Of a stretch of DNA of 64,000 bases, positions 25,692 through 33,578 are shown in pieces. This DNA comes from Variovorax paradoxus (GTDB lineage: Bacteria; Pseudomonadota; Gammaproteobacteria; Burkholderiales; Burkholderiaceae_C). The position numbers and the translations under genes are program-made. Where the stretch lies: contig NZ_JAGGNW010000003.1 of the NCBI RefSeq assembly GCF_018614875.1, positions 1 to 64,000 on the forward strand, written 5' to 3'. Below the pieces are notes generated by a model. That model was not told the DNA's origin. It ran no database searches and saw only the letters and a program-made list of their open reading frames with translations. Positions within the stretch are counted from its first letter, which is position 1; every line of letters starts with the position of its first letter.

Positions 25692-26494
25692 AAATCGGAA
25701 AGTCCACCGTCCCGCGCACCGCCATCTGCACCTCGGATGAACACACCATCGTCGTGCGCGGCCAGGACCTGTGCCGCGAGCTGATCGGGCACCTCTCGTT
25801 CACCGACTATTTCTTCCTGCTGCTCACCGGGCGCCGCCCCGATGCCGCGTGCAGCGCGGTGCTCGACGCCACGCTGGTGGCGATCGCCGAGCACGGCCTG
25901 GTGCCGAGCGTGCAGGCCAGCCGCATGACCTTCGCGGCGGCGCCCGATGCGCTGCAGGGCGCGGTGGCGGCCGGCATCCTCGGCTGCGGCTCCGTCATCC
26001 TCGGCGCTTCCGAAACCGCCGGCCGCCTGTTCATGGACGTGGCGGCGCGCGTGGATGCGGGCGCCACGCTGCAGCAGGCCGCGACCGCGGCCATCACCGA
26101 ACTCAAGGCCGCGCGCGCGGTGATCCCCGGCTACGGCCACCCGCTTCACAAGGCGCGCGATCCGCGCGTCGACCGCCTGATCGACGTGGCGACGCAGGCC
26201 GGTGCCGACCTGCGCTACGTGCGCATCGCGCAGGCGCTGGAAGAGGTGATTCCGGGCATCGTGGGCAAGGACCTGCGGATGAACGTCTCCGCGGCGATTC
26301 CGGCGGTGCTGCTGGGTGTGGGCTTTCCGGTGGCGTCGCTGCGCGGCGTGCCCATCCTCGCGCGCACGGCGGGGCTGATTGCCCATCTCGCGGAAGAGGC
26401 CGAGACGCCGAGCGGCTTTGCGCTGTCCTACCAGGCCACGCGCGAGCTGCAGTACGAAGGCACCGTGCCCGCGGGCTTCGGGGAGGCGCGATGA
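25688..26494 (+). CDS. citrate-synthase-fold protein, citryl-CoA-lyase-like, catalytic residues altered
   Basis: A 268-residue protein matching the short citryl-CoA lyase branch of the citrate synthase superfamily. GYGHPLHKARDPR keeps one catalytic-site His (H151). The other two canonical residues are replaced. Where GltA has GPAHGGANE, this protein has GSVILGASE (Ile104 for His). Where GltA has NVDFYSG, it has NVSAAIP (Ser201 for Asp). Normal citrate-synthase chemistry is therefore doubtful; it may cleave or hydrolyse another acyl-CoA by a different mechanism. Start and stop codons overlap both neighbours, so it is tightly coupled to the dioxygenase and Bug receptor genes. Confidence 0.75.
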   Translation: MKIGKSTVPRTAICTSDEHTIVVRGQDLCRELIGHLSFTDYFFLLLTGRRPDAACSAVLDATLVAIAEHGLVPSVQASRMTFAAAPDALQGAVAAGILGCGSVILGASETAGRLFMDVAARVDAGATLQQAATAAITELKAARAVIPGYGHPLHKARDPRVDRLIDVATQAGADLRYVRIAQALEEVIPGIVGKDLRMNVSAAIPAVLLGVGFPVASLRGVPILARTAGLIAHLAEEAETPSGFALSYQATRELQYEGTVPAGFGEAR

Positions 26495-27459
26495 AACGCC
26501 GCGCGGTAGGGGCCGCAGCGCTTGCAGCTGCCGCAGCGCTGCTTGCGCAAGGCGGCGCATGGGCGCAGGCAGGCAACGCGCGCCCCATCAAGCTGGTCGT
26601 GCCCTTCGCGGCCGGAACCACGACCGACATCGTGGGACGGGTGCTGGCCGAAGCACTGGGGCGCCAGCTGTCGCAGGCGGTGATCGTCGACAACCGGCCC
26701 GGCGCGGGCGGCGCCATCGGCAGCGAGCTGGTGGCCCGCTCGGGCGCGGACGGGCAGACGGTGCTGCTGGGCACCGTGGGCACGCATGCCATCAACGCCT
26801 CGCTCTACAAGCGGCTCACCTACCAGCCGCAGCGCGACTTCGTGCCGCTGGGCTTCGTCGGCGCCACGCCCACGCTGCTGGTCGTGCCCGCTGCGGCGCC
26901 ATGGAAAGAGGTGGCGGACCTGCGCCAGGCCAGCGGCAAGTCGGTGAGCTTCGCCTCGGCCGGCAACGGCACCTCGGGCCATCTCGCGGGCGAGCTGCTC
27001 AACCTGCGGCTCGGCAAGGATTTTGTGCATGTGCCCTATCGCGACGGCGCCCAGGCGCTCACCGAGGTGATGGCGGGGAACGTGCAGTTCATGTTCTATC
27101 ACCCGGCCGCGGTGCTGCCGCAGATCCGCGCCGGCAAGCTGCGCGCGCTGGGCGCATCGAGCGCCAGGCGAAGCGTGGCCGCGCCCGATGTGCCCACGCT
27201 GGCCGAGCAAGGCATACCGGACTTCGACCTGGTCGCCTGGTTCATGTTGTATGCGCCGGCCGACATGCCCGCCGCACAGCGCGATCGCCTGCGCGAGGCC
27301 GCGCAGGCGGTGCTGGCCCAGCCCGAGGTGCGCAGCAAGCTGGCGGCCCAGGGCATCGAGCCCGTGGCCATGACCGCCGCGGAAATGGCCGCCTTCGGAA
27401 CGGCCGAGATCGCGAAGTGGGGCGAAGCCGTGCGCCGCTCCGGCGCGCAGGTGGATTGA
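26491..27459 (+). CDS. Bug-family tripartite tricarboxylate transporter receptor
   Basis: A 322-residue periplasmic receptor. The signal peptide (residues 1-26, ending AWA-QAGN) precedes PIKLVVPFAAGTTTDIVGR. IVDNRPGAGGAIGSELVA, FASAGNGTSGH and HVPYRDGAQALTEVMAGN are family signatures. The ATG at 26491 overlaps the preceding stop (ATGA) and follows GGGAGG. Being within the operon, it probably captures the acid that the CoA transferase and dioxygenase act on. Confidence 0.92.
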   Translation: MKRRAVGAAALAAAAALLAQGGAWAQAGNARPIKLVVPFAAGTTTDIVGRVLAEALGRQLSQAVIVDNRPGAGGAIGSELVARSGADGQTVLLGTVGTHAINASLYKRLTYQPQRDFVPLGFVGATPTLLVVPAAAPWKEVADLRQASGKSVSFASAGNGTSGHLAGELLNLRLGKDFVHVPYRDGAQALTEVMAGNVQFMFYHPAAVLPQIRAGKLRALGASSARRSVAAPDVPTLAEQGIPDFDLVAWFMLYAPADMPAAQRDRLREAAQAVLAQPEVRSKLAAQGIEPVAMTAAEMAAFGTAEIAKWGEAVRRSGAQVD

Positions 27460-27507
27460 AACCGAATGACCAAAAAACGGGCATCTATCAGCCCAAGGAG
27501 ACAAGCA

Positions 27508-28476
27508 ATGCGTTCGACAACCATCAAGATGATGCTCGGCCTGGTGCTCGGCCTGGCCACGGGCCTTGCAGCCGCCCAGGCACCGGAATGGCCGAGCAAG
27601 CCGATCAGGATCGTGGTCGGGTTCGCCTCCGGCACGCCGCCCGACATCTTCGCCCGCATGTACGGCGACTATGCGAGCAGAAAGCTCGGCGTGCCCGTGC
27701 TCATCGACAACAAGCCGGGCACGGCCGGCAACCTTGCGTCGGACACCGTCGCGAAGGCGCCGGCGGATGGCTACACCTTCCTCTACAACCTGTCGACGGC
27801 GTTCACGATCAACCCGTACATCTACAGCAAGCTGCCGTTCGATCCCGAGAAGGACCTGGTCCCCGTCGCCACGACGATGCGCCAGGGCCTCGTGCTGATC
27901 GCGAACACCAAGTTCCAGGCCAAGACCCTCAAGGACCTGGTGGCCGCGGCGAAGGAAAAGCCCGGCACCTACTCGCATGCCTCGTACGGCGCCGGAAGCC
28001 CGTCCCAGCTGATCGTCGAGTCCTTGAAGGACGAGGTGGGCATCAGCATGCTGCATGTGCCCTACCGCGCCAGCCCCATCGCCGACCTGATCGGCGGACA
28101 GGTCGACACGCTGATGGAGCCCATTGCCACGGGCTATCCGCTGATCAGCAGCGGCCGCGTGCAGGCACTGGCGTACTCGGGCCCCACGCGCCACCCCGCC
28201 CTGCCGGACGTGCCCACGCTCTCGGAGTTGATGCCCGGCTTCTCGATGATGTCGTGGCACGGCATCTGGGCGCCTGCAAACACGCCGCCTGCGGTGCTCA
28301 ACCGCTTCAATGCGGTGTTCGTGGAGGCCAGCAAGGACCCCGACCTGGCCAAGCGCATCAAGGATCTCAACAGCGAGCCGCTGGGTGTCACGCGCACCGA
28401 GATGAGCGCGATGGTGCGCCGCGACGCGGAGATCTACAGCCGCGTCGTGAAGGCGCGCAACATCCGCGTGGATTGA
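27508..28476 (+). CDS. Bug-family tripartite tricarboxylate transporter receptor (second in tandem)
   Basis: A 322-residue receptor 48 bases after the previous one, with its own AAGGAG ribosome site (27495-27500). The signal peptide ends near residue 23 (LAAAQ-APEW), followed by PIRIVVGFASGTPPDIFAR and LIDNKPGTAGNLASD. The two tandem receptors differ throughout, so they probably have different ligands rather than being a recent duplication. A weak stem (GCCCGC 28485-28490, GCGGGC 28506-28511) follows the stop and could end the operon. Confidence 0.92.
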   Translation: MRSTTIKMMLGLVLGLATGLAAAQAPEWPSKPIRIVVGFASGTPPDIFARMYGDYASRKLGVPVLIDNKPGTAGNLASDTVAKAPADGYTFLYNLSTAFTINPYIYSKLPFDPEKDLVPVATTMRQGLVLIANTKFQAKTLKDLVAAAKEKPGTYSHASYGAGSPSQLIVESLKDEVGISMLHVPYRASPIADLIGGQVDTLMEPIATGYPLISSGRVQALAYSGPTRHPALPDVPTLSELMPGFSMMSWHGIWAPANTPPAVLNRFNAVFVEASKDPDLAKRIKDLNSEPLGVTRTEMSAMVRRDAEIYSRVVKARNIRVD

Positions 28477-28608
28477 TCTGCTGCGCCCGCTGCCGGAACG
28501 ATCGGGCGGGCAGCCTTGACGAAGCGCCTTTTCGCTACAAAACTAGCGCGATGCGCTGCAGTACGCACTGCAGGCTTTCCTCCAGGCACGACGAAAGGAG
28601 AGGCGCGA

Positions 28609-29469
28609 ATGTACGTCATCATGGGTGGTACGGGACATGTTGGCTCGGCGGTAGCAGAAGCGCTGCTCGGCCGCGGCGAACAAGTGACGATCGTCACGCG
28701 CGACGCGAGCCGCGCTGGCGCGTGGCGCGCCAAAGGTGCCCAGATCGCCGAGGCGAACGCCGACGACGTGGCGTCGCTGCGTGCGGCATTCCGGCGCGGC
28801 AGCCGCGCCTTCCTGCTCAATCCCCCCGCGGACACGCGTACCGACACCGATGCGGTCGAGCGGCGCACGGTCGCCAACATCCTCTCGGCGCTGGAGGGCT
28901 CGGGGCTGCAGAAAGTCGTTGCGGAATCGACCGGCGGCGCGCAGCCCGGCGAGCGCATCGGCGACCTGAGCGTCCTGTGGGAGCTCGAAGAGGGCCTGTG
29001 CCGCCAATCGATTCCGGCGGCCATCAACCGCGCGGCCTACTACATGAGCAACTGGGACGGGCTGCTCGACACCGTTCGCAAGACGGGCAGGCTGCCGACG
29101 ATGTTCTCCGCCGATCTCGCCATCCCGATGGCCGCGCCGCGCGACCTCGGCGCGATCGCAGCCCGCAGGCTGGTGTCCTCCCTCGACGACACCGGCATCC
29201 GCTACGTGGAAGGTCCGAGGCGCTATTCCTCGGCCGACGTGGCGAAGGCGTTTTCGGAGGCGCTCGGCCGGCCGGTGGAGGTCGACGTTTCGCCGCGCAA
29301 CAAATGGCAAGAGGCCTACCGCGGCCTCGGCTTCTCCGAAGCTGCCGCGGACTCGTATGCGCGGATGACCGCGGTCAGCGTCGACAGCCGCTTCGACATG
29401 CCTGACGACGCGTTGCGCGGCCCGACCACGCTCGAGGCCTATATCCGCGAGCGGGTCGCGCAATCCTGA
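28609..29469 (+). CDS. NmrA-like NAD(P)H-binding protein
   Basis: A 286-residue atypical SDR. It opens with VIMGGTGHVGSAVAEALLGR (G-x-x-G-x-x-G dinucleotide motif), and later has VVAESTGGAQPG and MFSADLAIPMAAPRDLGAIA, typical of NmrA/HSCARG-type redox sensors or quinone reductases such as QorB. No YxxxK catalytic pair is evident. The start at 28609 follows AAAGGAG; an upstream in-frame codon has none. It stands alone, convergent with phoD, 132 bases after the Bug operon. Confidence 0.85.
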   Translation: MYVIMGGTGHVGSAVAEALLGRGEQVTIVTRDASRAGAWRAKGAQIAEANADDVASLRAAFRRGSRAFLLNPPADTRTDTDAVERRTVANILSALEGSGLQKVVAESTGGAQPGERIGDLSVLWELEEGLCRQSIPAAINRAAYYMSNWDGLLDTVRKTGRLPTMFSADLAIPMAAPRDLGAIAARRLVSSLDDTGIRYVEGPRRYSSADVAKAFSEALGRPVEVDVSPRNKWQEAYRGLGFSEAAADSYARMTAVSVDSRFDMPDDALRGPTTLEAYIRERVAQS

Positions 29470-29480
29470 GCCGTGAGCGC

Positions 29481-31259
29481 TCAGGCGACAAGCACCTGCA
29501 GGTTGCCCGTGCCCGGCAGCGCGCGTACCGTGGCGGCCGTGCGCACCGAATAGTCGCGGCTGAACACCGTGCTGATCTCGACATAGTCGCAGCGCGCTTC
29601 GGCCGGCGTCAGGGTCACTACCGCATAGCCGCGCTTGCTGGTTTCGGCGTAGCGCAGGTCGTCGACCATGCGCAGGAAGCCGTCGGCCAGCAGGTTGTTG
29701 GCAATCAGCGGCAGCGCCCGCTCGAAGCCGGGAGAAGACACCGAGGAGGTGCCGAATTCCACCCCGACCCGCTGCCCGGAGGGGTCGGTGAGGTTCCCGG
29801 CCCAGGCGTTGTGCGTGTCGCCGGCCAGCGAGATCAGGTTCTTGCCCTGGCTGCGCGCCATCGCGAGCACGGCGTCGCGGGCGGCCGGGTAGCCGTCCCA
29901 GGCATCCAGGTTGTACGGCACCTTCTGCTGCGCGACCAGGGCCCGCTGGCTGTCGCTGCGTGCGGCGTCCGGAAGCGCCAGCGCCGCCAGATAGGCGGTC
30001 AGCGTCTCGAGGCTGAAGTCGGTCGCGATGCTCAAGGGAATTTTCATGCGCATCATGAGCACCTGCTGGCCGAGCACCTGCCAGGTGCAGGCCGATTCGG
30101 CGATGCGCGCGGACAGCCAGTCCACCTGCGGCTGGCCCAGCAGCTGCCGCGTCGGGGCGGCAGCCGCGCCGTCCAGGTACTGCGCGAGCGTGACCTGCTT
30201 GTCGCGGCCGATCAGCCGCGTGTCGAGCATGTGCATCGACGCCAGCGTGCCGAAGTCGAACGAGCGATAGATCCGCAGCGGGTTGGCCGGATCGGGCAGC
30301 CGCGTCGGCAGCCACTCGTTGTAGGCCTGCACGGCCGCCGCGCGCCGTGCGGCAAAGCTGCCCTCGGTCGCTTCGTCGTGGTTTTCGGCACCGCCTGACC
30401 ACGCGTCGTCGGCCAGGTCGTGGTCGTCCCACACCGCGATCACGGGCAGCCGCGCGTGCAGGGCGCGCAGGTCGCCGTCGGTGCGGTACTGCGCATGGCG
30501 CTGGCGGTAGTCCGTAAGCGTCAGGATCTCGTGGTCGGGTATCGACTCGCGGTCGATGGCAATGGCGAGCTGTGACGCATAGCCTATTCGGCCGTACTCG
30601 TAGATGTAGTCGCCCAGGTGCAGCACCACGTCGATGTCGGTGCGCCTGGCGATGTCGGCATAGACATTGAAGTAGCCGCTGGGGAAGTTGGAGCACGACA
30701 CCACCGCCAGCCTGGCCTGCGGCACGCCGCCCACCGGGAGCGTCCGGGTGCGGCCGATGGGCGAGAACTCGTTGCCCATGAAGAAGCGATAGAAATAGGT
30801 GCTGGCCGCCTGGAGCCCGGTGGCATCCACCTTGACCGTGTAGTCGCGCTCGGGGCCGGTGCTCGCGGTGCCGCGCGCAACGATGATGCCGAAGCGCTCG
30901 TCGCTGGCCACCTCCCAGTCGACGTTGAGGGTGCCCGGTGCGGGCGCCGTCACGCGGGTCCAGAGGATCACGCGGTCGGACAACGGATCGCCGCTCGCGA
31001 TGCCGTGCTTGAACACCGAGCCGGAGCCCTCGGGCGGGCTGCCGCCACCGCCACCACCGCCGAAGCCCCCTCCTCTGCCGCCACCCCCGCCGCCACAGCC
31101 GGTCAAGCTGATGCCGCTGCCCGAGAACATCGCGAACAACACGGCGCTGCGCAAGAGGGAGCGTCGTGTGGTGCCGGTCAGCACTTGTGGGGAATCGATG
31201 TCGCCGTCGCGAGCGGTACGGCCTGCCTCGTCGTTCTTCTTTTCATCGTGGCTGCGCAT
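29481..31259 (-). CDS. phoD: PhoD-family alkaline phosphatase, Tat-exported lipoprotein
   Basis: A 592-residue secreted phosphodiesterase/phosphomonoesterase. The start at 31259 has an AGGAGA ribosome site. The N-terminus holds a twin-arginine motif (TRRSLLRS, R32-R33), a hydrophobic segment and a lipobox SLTGC with Cys55, so it should be exported folded by Tat and lipidated. A Gly-rich linker of about 18 residues (56-73) follows. The enzyme has the PhoD N-terminal domain (FKHGIASGDPLSDRVILWTR) and metal-site motifs VVSCSN, LHLGDYIYEYG, AVWDDHD and SLAGDTHNAW. Known PhoD enzymes need Ca and Fe and supply phosphate under limitation; I saw no clear Pho box. Confidence 0.9.
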   Translation of the reverse strand: MRSHDEKKNDEAGRTARDGDIDSPQVLTGTTRRSLLRSAVLFAMFSGSGISLTGCGGGGGGRGGGFGGGGGGGSPPEGSGSVFKHGIASGDPLSDRVILWTRVTAPAPGTLNVDWEVASDERFGIIVARGTASTGPERDYTVKVDATGLQAASTYFYRFFMGNEFSPIGRTRTLPVGGVPQARLAVVSCSNFPSGYFNVYADIARRTDIDVVLHLGDYIYEYGRIGYASQLAIAIDRESIPDHEILTLTDYRQRHAQYRTDGDLRALHARLPVIAVWDDHDLADDAWSGGAENHDEATEGSFAARRAAAVQAYNEWLPTRLPDPANPLRIYRSFDFGTLASMHMLDTRLIGRDKQVTLAQYLDGAAAAPTRQLLGQPQVDWLSARIAESACTWQVLGQQVLMMRMKIPLSIATDFSLETLTAYLAALALPDAARSDSQRALVAQQKVPYNLDAWDGYPAARDAVLAMARSQGKNLISLAGDTHNAWAGNLTDPSGQRVGVEFGTSSVSSPGFERALPLIANNLLADGFLRMVDDLRYAETSKRGYAVVTLTPAEARCDYVEISTVFSRDYSVRTAATVRALPGTGNLQVLVA

Positions 31260-31401
31260 GGCTGTCTCCTGATCCGCCGACGGCGAGACGCACGGCACGC
31301 CTCGGTACCCTTCGACGTCGGCGCCATTGAATGTGAAGCCCTTGGCTTTCAACGTAGGCTGGCGCCGATGCGCGCGTCAGCCGGGAGCGCAGGGCGTGCC
31401 G

Positions 31402-31995
31402 TCAGCCCAGCGTGTCGAAGAGCCTGAAGATCCACGACAGCTGGTAGATCAACGTGGCGGCCACGAAGACGGTGTGAAAGCGTGGGCTGGTCGTCCTGGC
31501 TGCCACGATGCAGAGGGTCACGAGAACGGGGGTGCGGATCAGGTACTCCAGCGCGAAGCGCGCGAAGTGCGCCTCGCCCTTGATCAAGGTGTCGACCACG
31601 TCGAGCAGATAGGTCGCGGCCAGCAAGCCGAAGAACCACGCGCGGCGGGCATAGAAATAGTCCTCGTAGCTCGCGTAGTCCCGCATGCTGTCGGGAAACA
31701 GCAGTGCGCACAGCAGGAACAGGACGATCGCGTAGCCGACGATGAAGGCGTAGGTACCGAAGGTCCAGCTCTCGATCTGATAGAGGCCGAACTCCCACCA
31801 CCAGAAATGCACCAGCGCCAGCAGGACCGAAGCGACCCAGGCAAGGTGCACGGCATAGAGCCGATACTGCGCCGGGTGCTGCACGATGCACGCCACGCCC
31901 GACAGCAGCCGCGTGACCCCGAGTCCGATCACCATGCCCATGACGATGCGGATGTGCGGGAAGATATCGTGGGCGGAGATGGCTTGTTGCTGCAT
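31402..31995 (-). CDS. polytopic membrane protein of unknown function
   Basis: A 197-residue integral membrane protein with about five or six hydrophobic segments: IRIVMGMVIGLGVTRLLSGV, WVASVLLALVHFWWWEF, AFIVGYAIVLFLLCALLF, FFGLLAATYLLDVVDTL, IRTPVLVTLCIVAA and VFVAATLIYQLSWIF. Aromatic residues are frequent. I recognise no catalytic motif or named family. It lies upstream of phoD on the same strand with 142 bases between, probably a separate unit, and is divergent from the toxin-antitoxin pair. Confidence 0.75.
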   Translation of the reverse strand: MQQQAISAHDIFPHIRIVMGMVIGLGVTRLLSGVACIVQHPAQYRLYAVHLAWVASVLLALVHFWWWEFGLYQIESWTFGTYAFIVGYAIVLFLLCALLFPDSMRDYASYEDYFYARRAWFFGLLAATYLLDVVDTLIKGEAHFARFALEYLIRTPVLVTLCIVAARTTSPRFHTVFVAATLIYQLSWIFRLFDTLG

Positions 31996-32212
31996 TCAAG
32001 GCTTCATGGTGTCGCGACCTCGGTGGCCGCGAGCATGCGCGGTACTTGCAGGTCACGTGTCGAGGTCGGTCGATTGCCACTGCCCTGAATCCATGGCATG
32101 GAGCGGCGGGCGGTCATCGAGAAGCTACAACACGTGAAGGCGAACTGCGGCGGAAGGCCCTGTTTTCGATCGGGAATTTGTCGAATGCGGCGGGCATCCT
32201 TCCATTACTATA

Positions 32213-32261
32213 TGTATCTCATTCTGGACAAATCGTGGTATTTTGTCTAACATGAGATACA
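32213..32261. promoter_or_regulatory. nested dyad operator of the toxin-antitoxin operon
   Basis: Two inverted repeats share one axis at 32237: outer arms TGTATCTCAT (32213-32222) and ATGAGATACA (32252-32261), inner arms GACAAA (32227-32232) and TTTGTC (32242-32247). The site is AT-rich and ends two bases before the antitoxin start codon. Autorepression by the helix-turn-helix antitoxin is the natural reading. TGGACA (32226-32231) and TAACAT (32248-32253), 16 bases apart, could be -35 and -10 elements inside it. That would place transcription start close to the start codon and make the message nearly leaderless. Confidence 0.65.
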
Positions 32262-32262
32262 C

Positions 32263-32733
32263 ATGCCGTCTGCAGCCCCAATCCTCGCCCCCGCGGCCGA
32301 TCGCCGCCTCACCGCATTCGGCCGGCGCATCCATGCCCGCCGCAAGGCCCTGAAGGTCAGCGCCACCACGGCGGCGGAAGCGGCGGGCGTGTCCCGTATG
32401 ACGCTGCACCGCATCGAACGCGGCGAGCCCTCGGTCACGATGGGGGCCTACATGAATGCCCTCGCGGCGCTGGGCCTGGATGTCGACGTGGTCCCATCAA
32501 CCCAATCCGCGCCCCCCGCGCCGATTGCGGGCGGCATTCGAATCGCCGATTACCCCCAACTGCGCCGGCTCGCCTGGCAGTTGGCGCCGGATACCGAGCT
32601 CACACCCGCAGAGGCGTGGGCCACCTACGAACGCAACTGGCGCCATGTCGACGCATCGGCGCTCGACGCGCGAGAGCGGCAACTGCTCGACGAACTGGCG
32701 CGCGCATTGGGCAGGAAGCCGCTGCATGTTTGA
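32263..32733 (+). CDS. XRE-type helix-turn-helix antitoxin
   Basis: A 156-residue DNA-binding protein. Residues about 15-75 form an XRE helix-turn-helix (FGRRIHARRKALKVSATTAA, then EAAGVSRMTLHRIERGEPSV). The C-terminal half, with YPQLRRLAWQLAPDTELTP and WRHVDASALDARERQLLDEL, recurs in antitoxins paired with AbiEii-type nucleotidyltransferases. The start overlaps no good ribosome site. Its stop overlaps the toxin gene's start by eight bases, as expected for a toxin-antitoxin pair. It should bind the dyad just upstream and neutralise the partner. Confidence 0.85.
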   Translation: MPSAAPILAPAADRRLTAFGRRIHARRKALKVSATTAAEAAGVSRMTLHRIERGEPSVTMGAYMNALAALGLDVDVVPSTQSAPPAPIAGGIRIADYPQLRRLAWQLAPDTELTPAEAWATYERNWRHVDASALDARERQLLDELARALGRKPLHV

Positions 32734-33217
32734 ACGCCCGCACCACCGACTGGTCGCCGAGGCAATTGCAATGCTCGATGCCGAACTGCTCGTCAAGAAC
32801 CACTGCCTGTTCGGCGGCGGCACGGCCATCGCGCTTCGCTATGGCGAGTACCGCGAGTCGGTGGACATCGACTTTCTCGTTTCCGATATCGATGGCTACC
32901 GGCAGCTGCGCCAGTTGCTGACCGGTGAGCAGGGCCTGAGCGCGCTCGCCCGCAAGGGCGCGAAGATCCAGCAGACCGGCGAACTTCGTGCCGATCAATA
33001 TGGCATCCGATCGACGGTGCGTGTGGGCGACGTCGATATCAAGTTCGAGATCGTGCTCGAAGCACGCATCGAACTCGATGGGCCGGGCGAGCAAGACCGC
33101 ATCGGCGACATCGCGACGCTCACCGTGCTGGACATGGCCACAAGCAAGCTGCTCGCAAACTCGGATCGCTGGGCCGACGACAGCGTCTTCAGCCGCGACG
33201 TCATCGACTGGCCATGA
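32726..33217 (+). pseudogene. AbiEii/AbiGii-type nucleotidyltransferase toxin, 5' part (frameshifted)
   Basis: A 163-residue N-terminal part of a toxin of the DNA polymerase-beta-like nucleotidyltransferase fold. The active-site motifs are intact: LFGGGTAIALRYG (GG-T, residues 30-34) and SVDIDFLVSD (D47, D49). Such toxins transfer nucleotides, for example to tRNA. The frame reads DVIDWP-stop, but one extra base after 33208 would continue as DVIDLAMMHPGSALL, straight into the next open frame. Family members are about 245 residues, equal to the two parts together. So this is a one-base deletion, or a sequencing error in an intact gene. Confidence 0.75.
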
Positions 33218-33462
33218 TGCACCCTGGTTCCGCACTGCTGCGCCACGCGGCAACCAAGGCTAGACAAGCCTACGGCAGCAGCATCGACAACGACCTCGCA
33301 AAGGCCGTGAACGCGCTGCTGACCCGCCACGGACGAATGGACCGCTGCATGGCGGTGCTGCAAATGACGCCGGCTGTGACACCCGCGCTGCTTCGCCAGC
33401 GCATCAAGGCCTTGCTGCCCCGAGTTCCAGGCGCCAGGGGCAAAGCCGCCAACTCCTCATAG
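33214..33462 (+). pseudogene. AbiEii/AbiGii-type toxin, 3' part
   Basis: An 82-residue open frame (starting MMHPGSALLRHAATKARQAYG) that completes the nucleotidyltransferase toxin of the preceding frame. The typical C-terminal helical region is visible in SIDNDLAKAVNALLTRHGRM and the tail PALLRQRIKALLPRVPG. It overlaps the 5' part by four bases, so re-initiation at the ATG pair 33214/33217 might produce it as a separate chain, but no independent function is known. It ends 116 bases before the convergent permease gene. Confidence 0.7.
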
Positions 33463-33578
33463 CAGGTCCCGCCCCGTCAAAGAAACCCAATGGACAGCCA
33501 AGGAATCGCAGCCACGGCAATCGTCCCCACCAGCAGCGCACCATGTCCCGGGCGTGTCCCGCGCCCCCAAGCGCTACG

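Noticed and set aside
28485..28511. Hairpin after the second Bug receptor as a Rho-independent terminator
   Set aside because: The stem is weak, the loop is 15 bases and no T run follows, so it is mentioned only as a possible operon end.
26500..29405. A 1000-codon plus-strand frame running through both Bug receptors and the NmrA-like gene
   Set aside because: It is the wrong phase of three clear genes and lacks any domain.
31039..31101. Short tandem CCG/CCA-like repeat as a candidate CRISPR or VNTR
   Set aside because: It is the Gly-codon run of the PhoD linker; no spacer-repeat structure exists.
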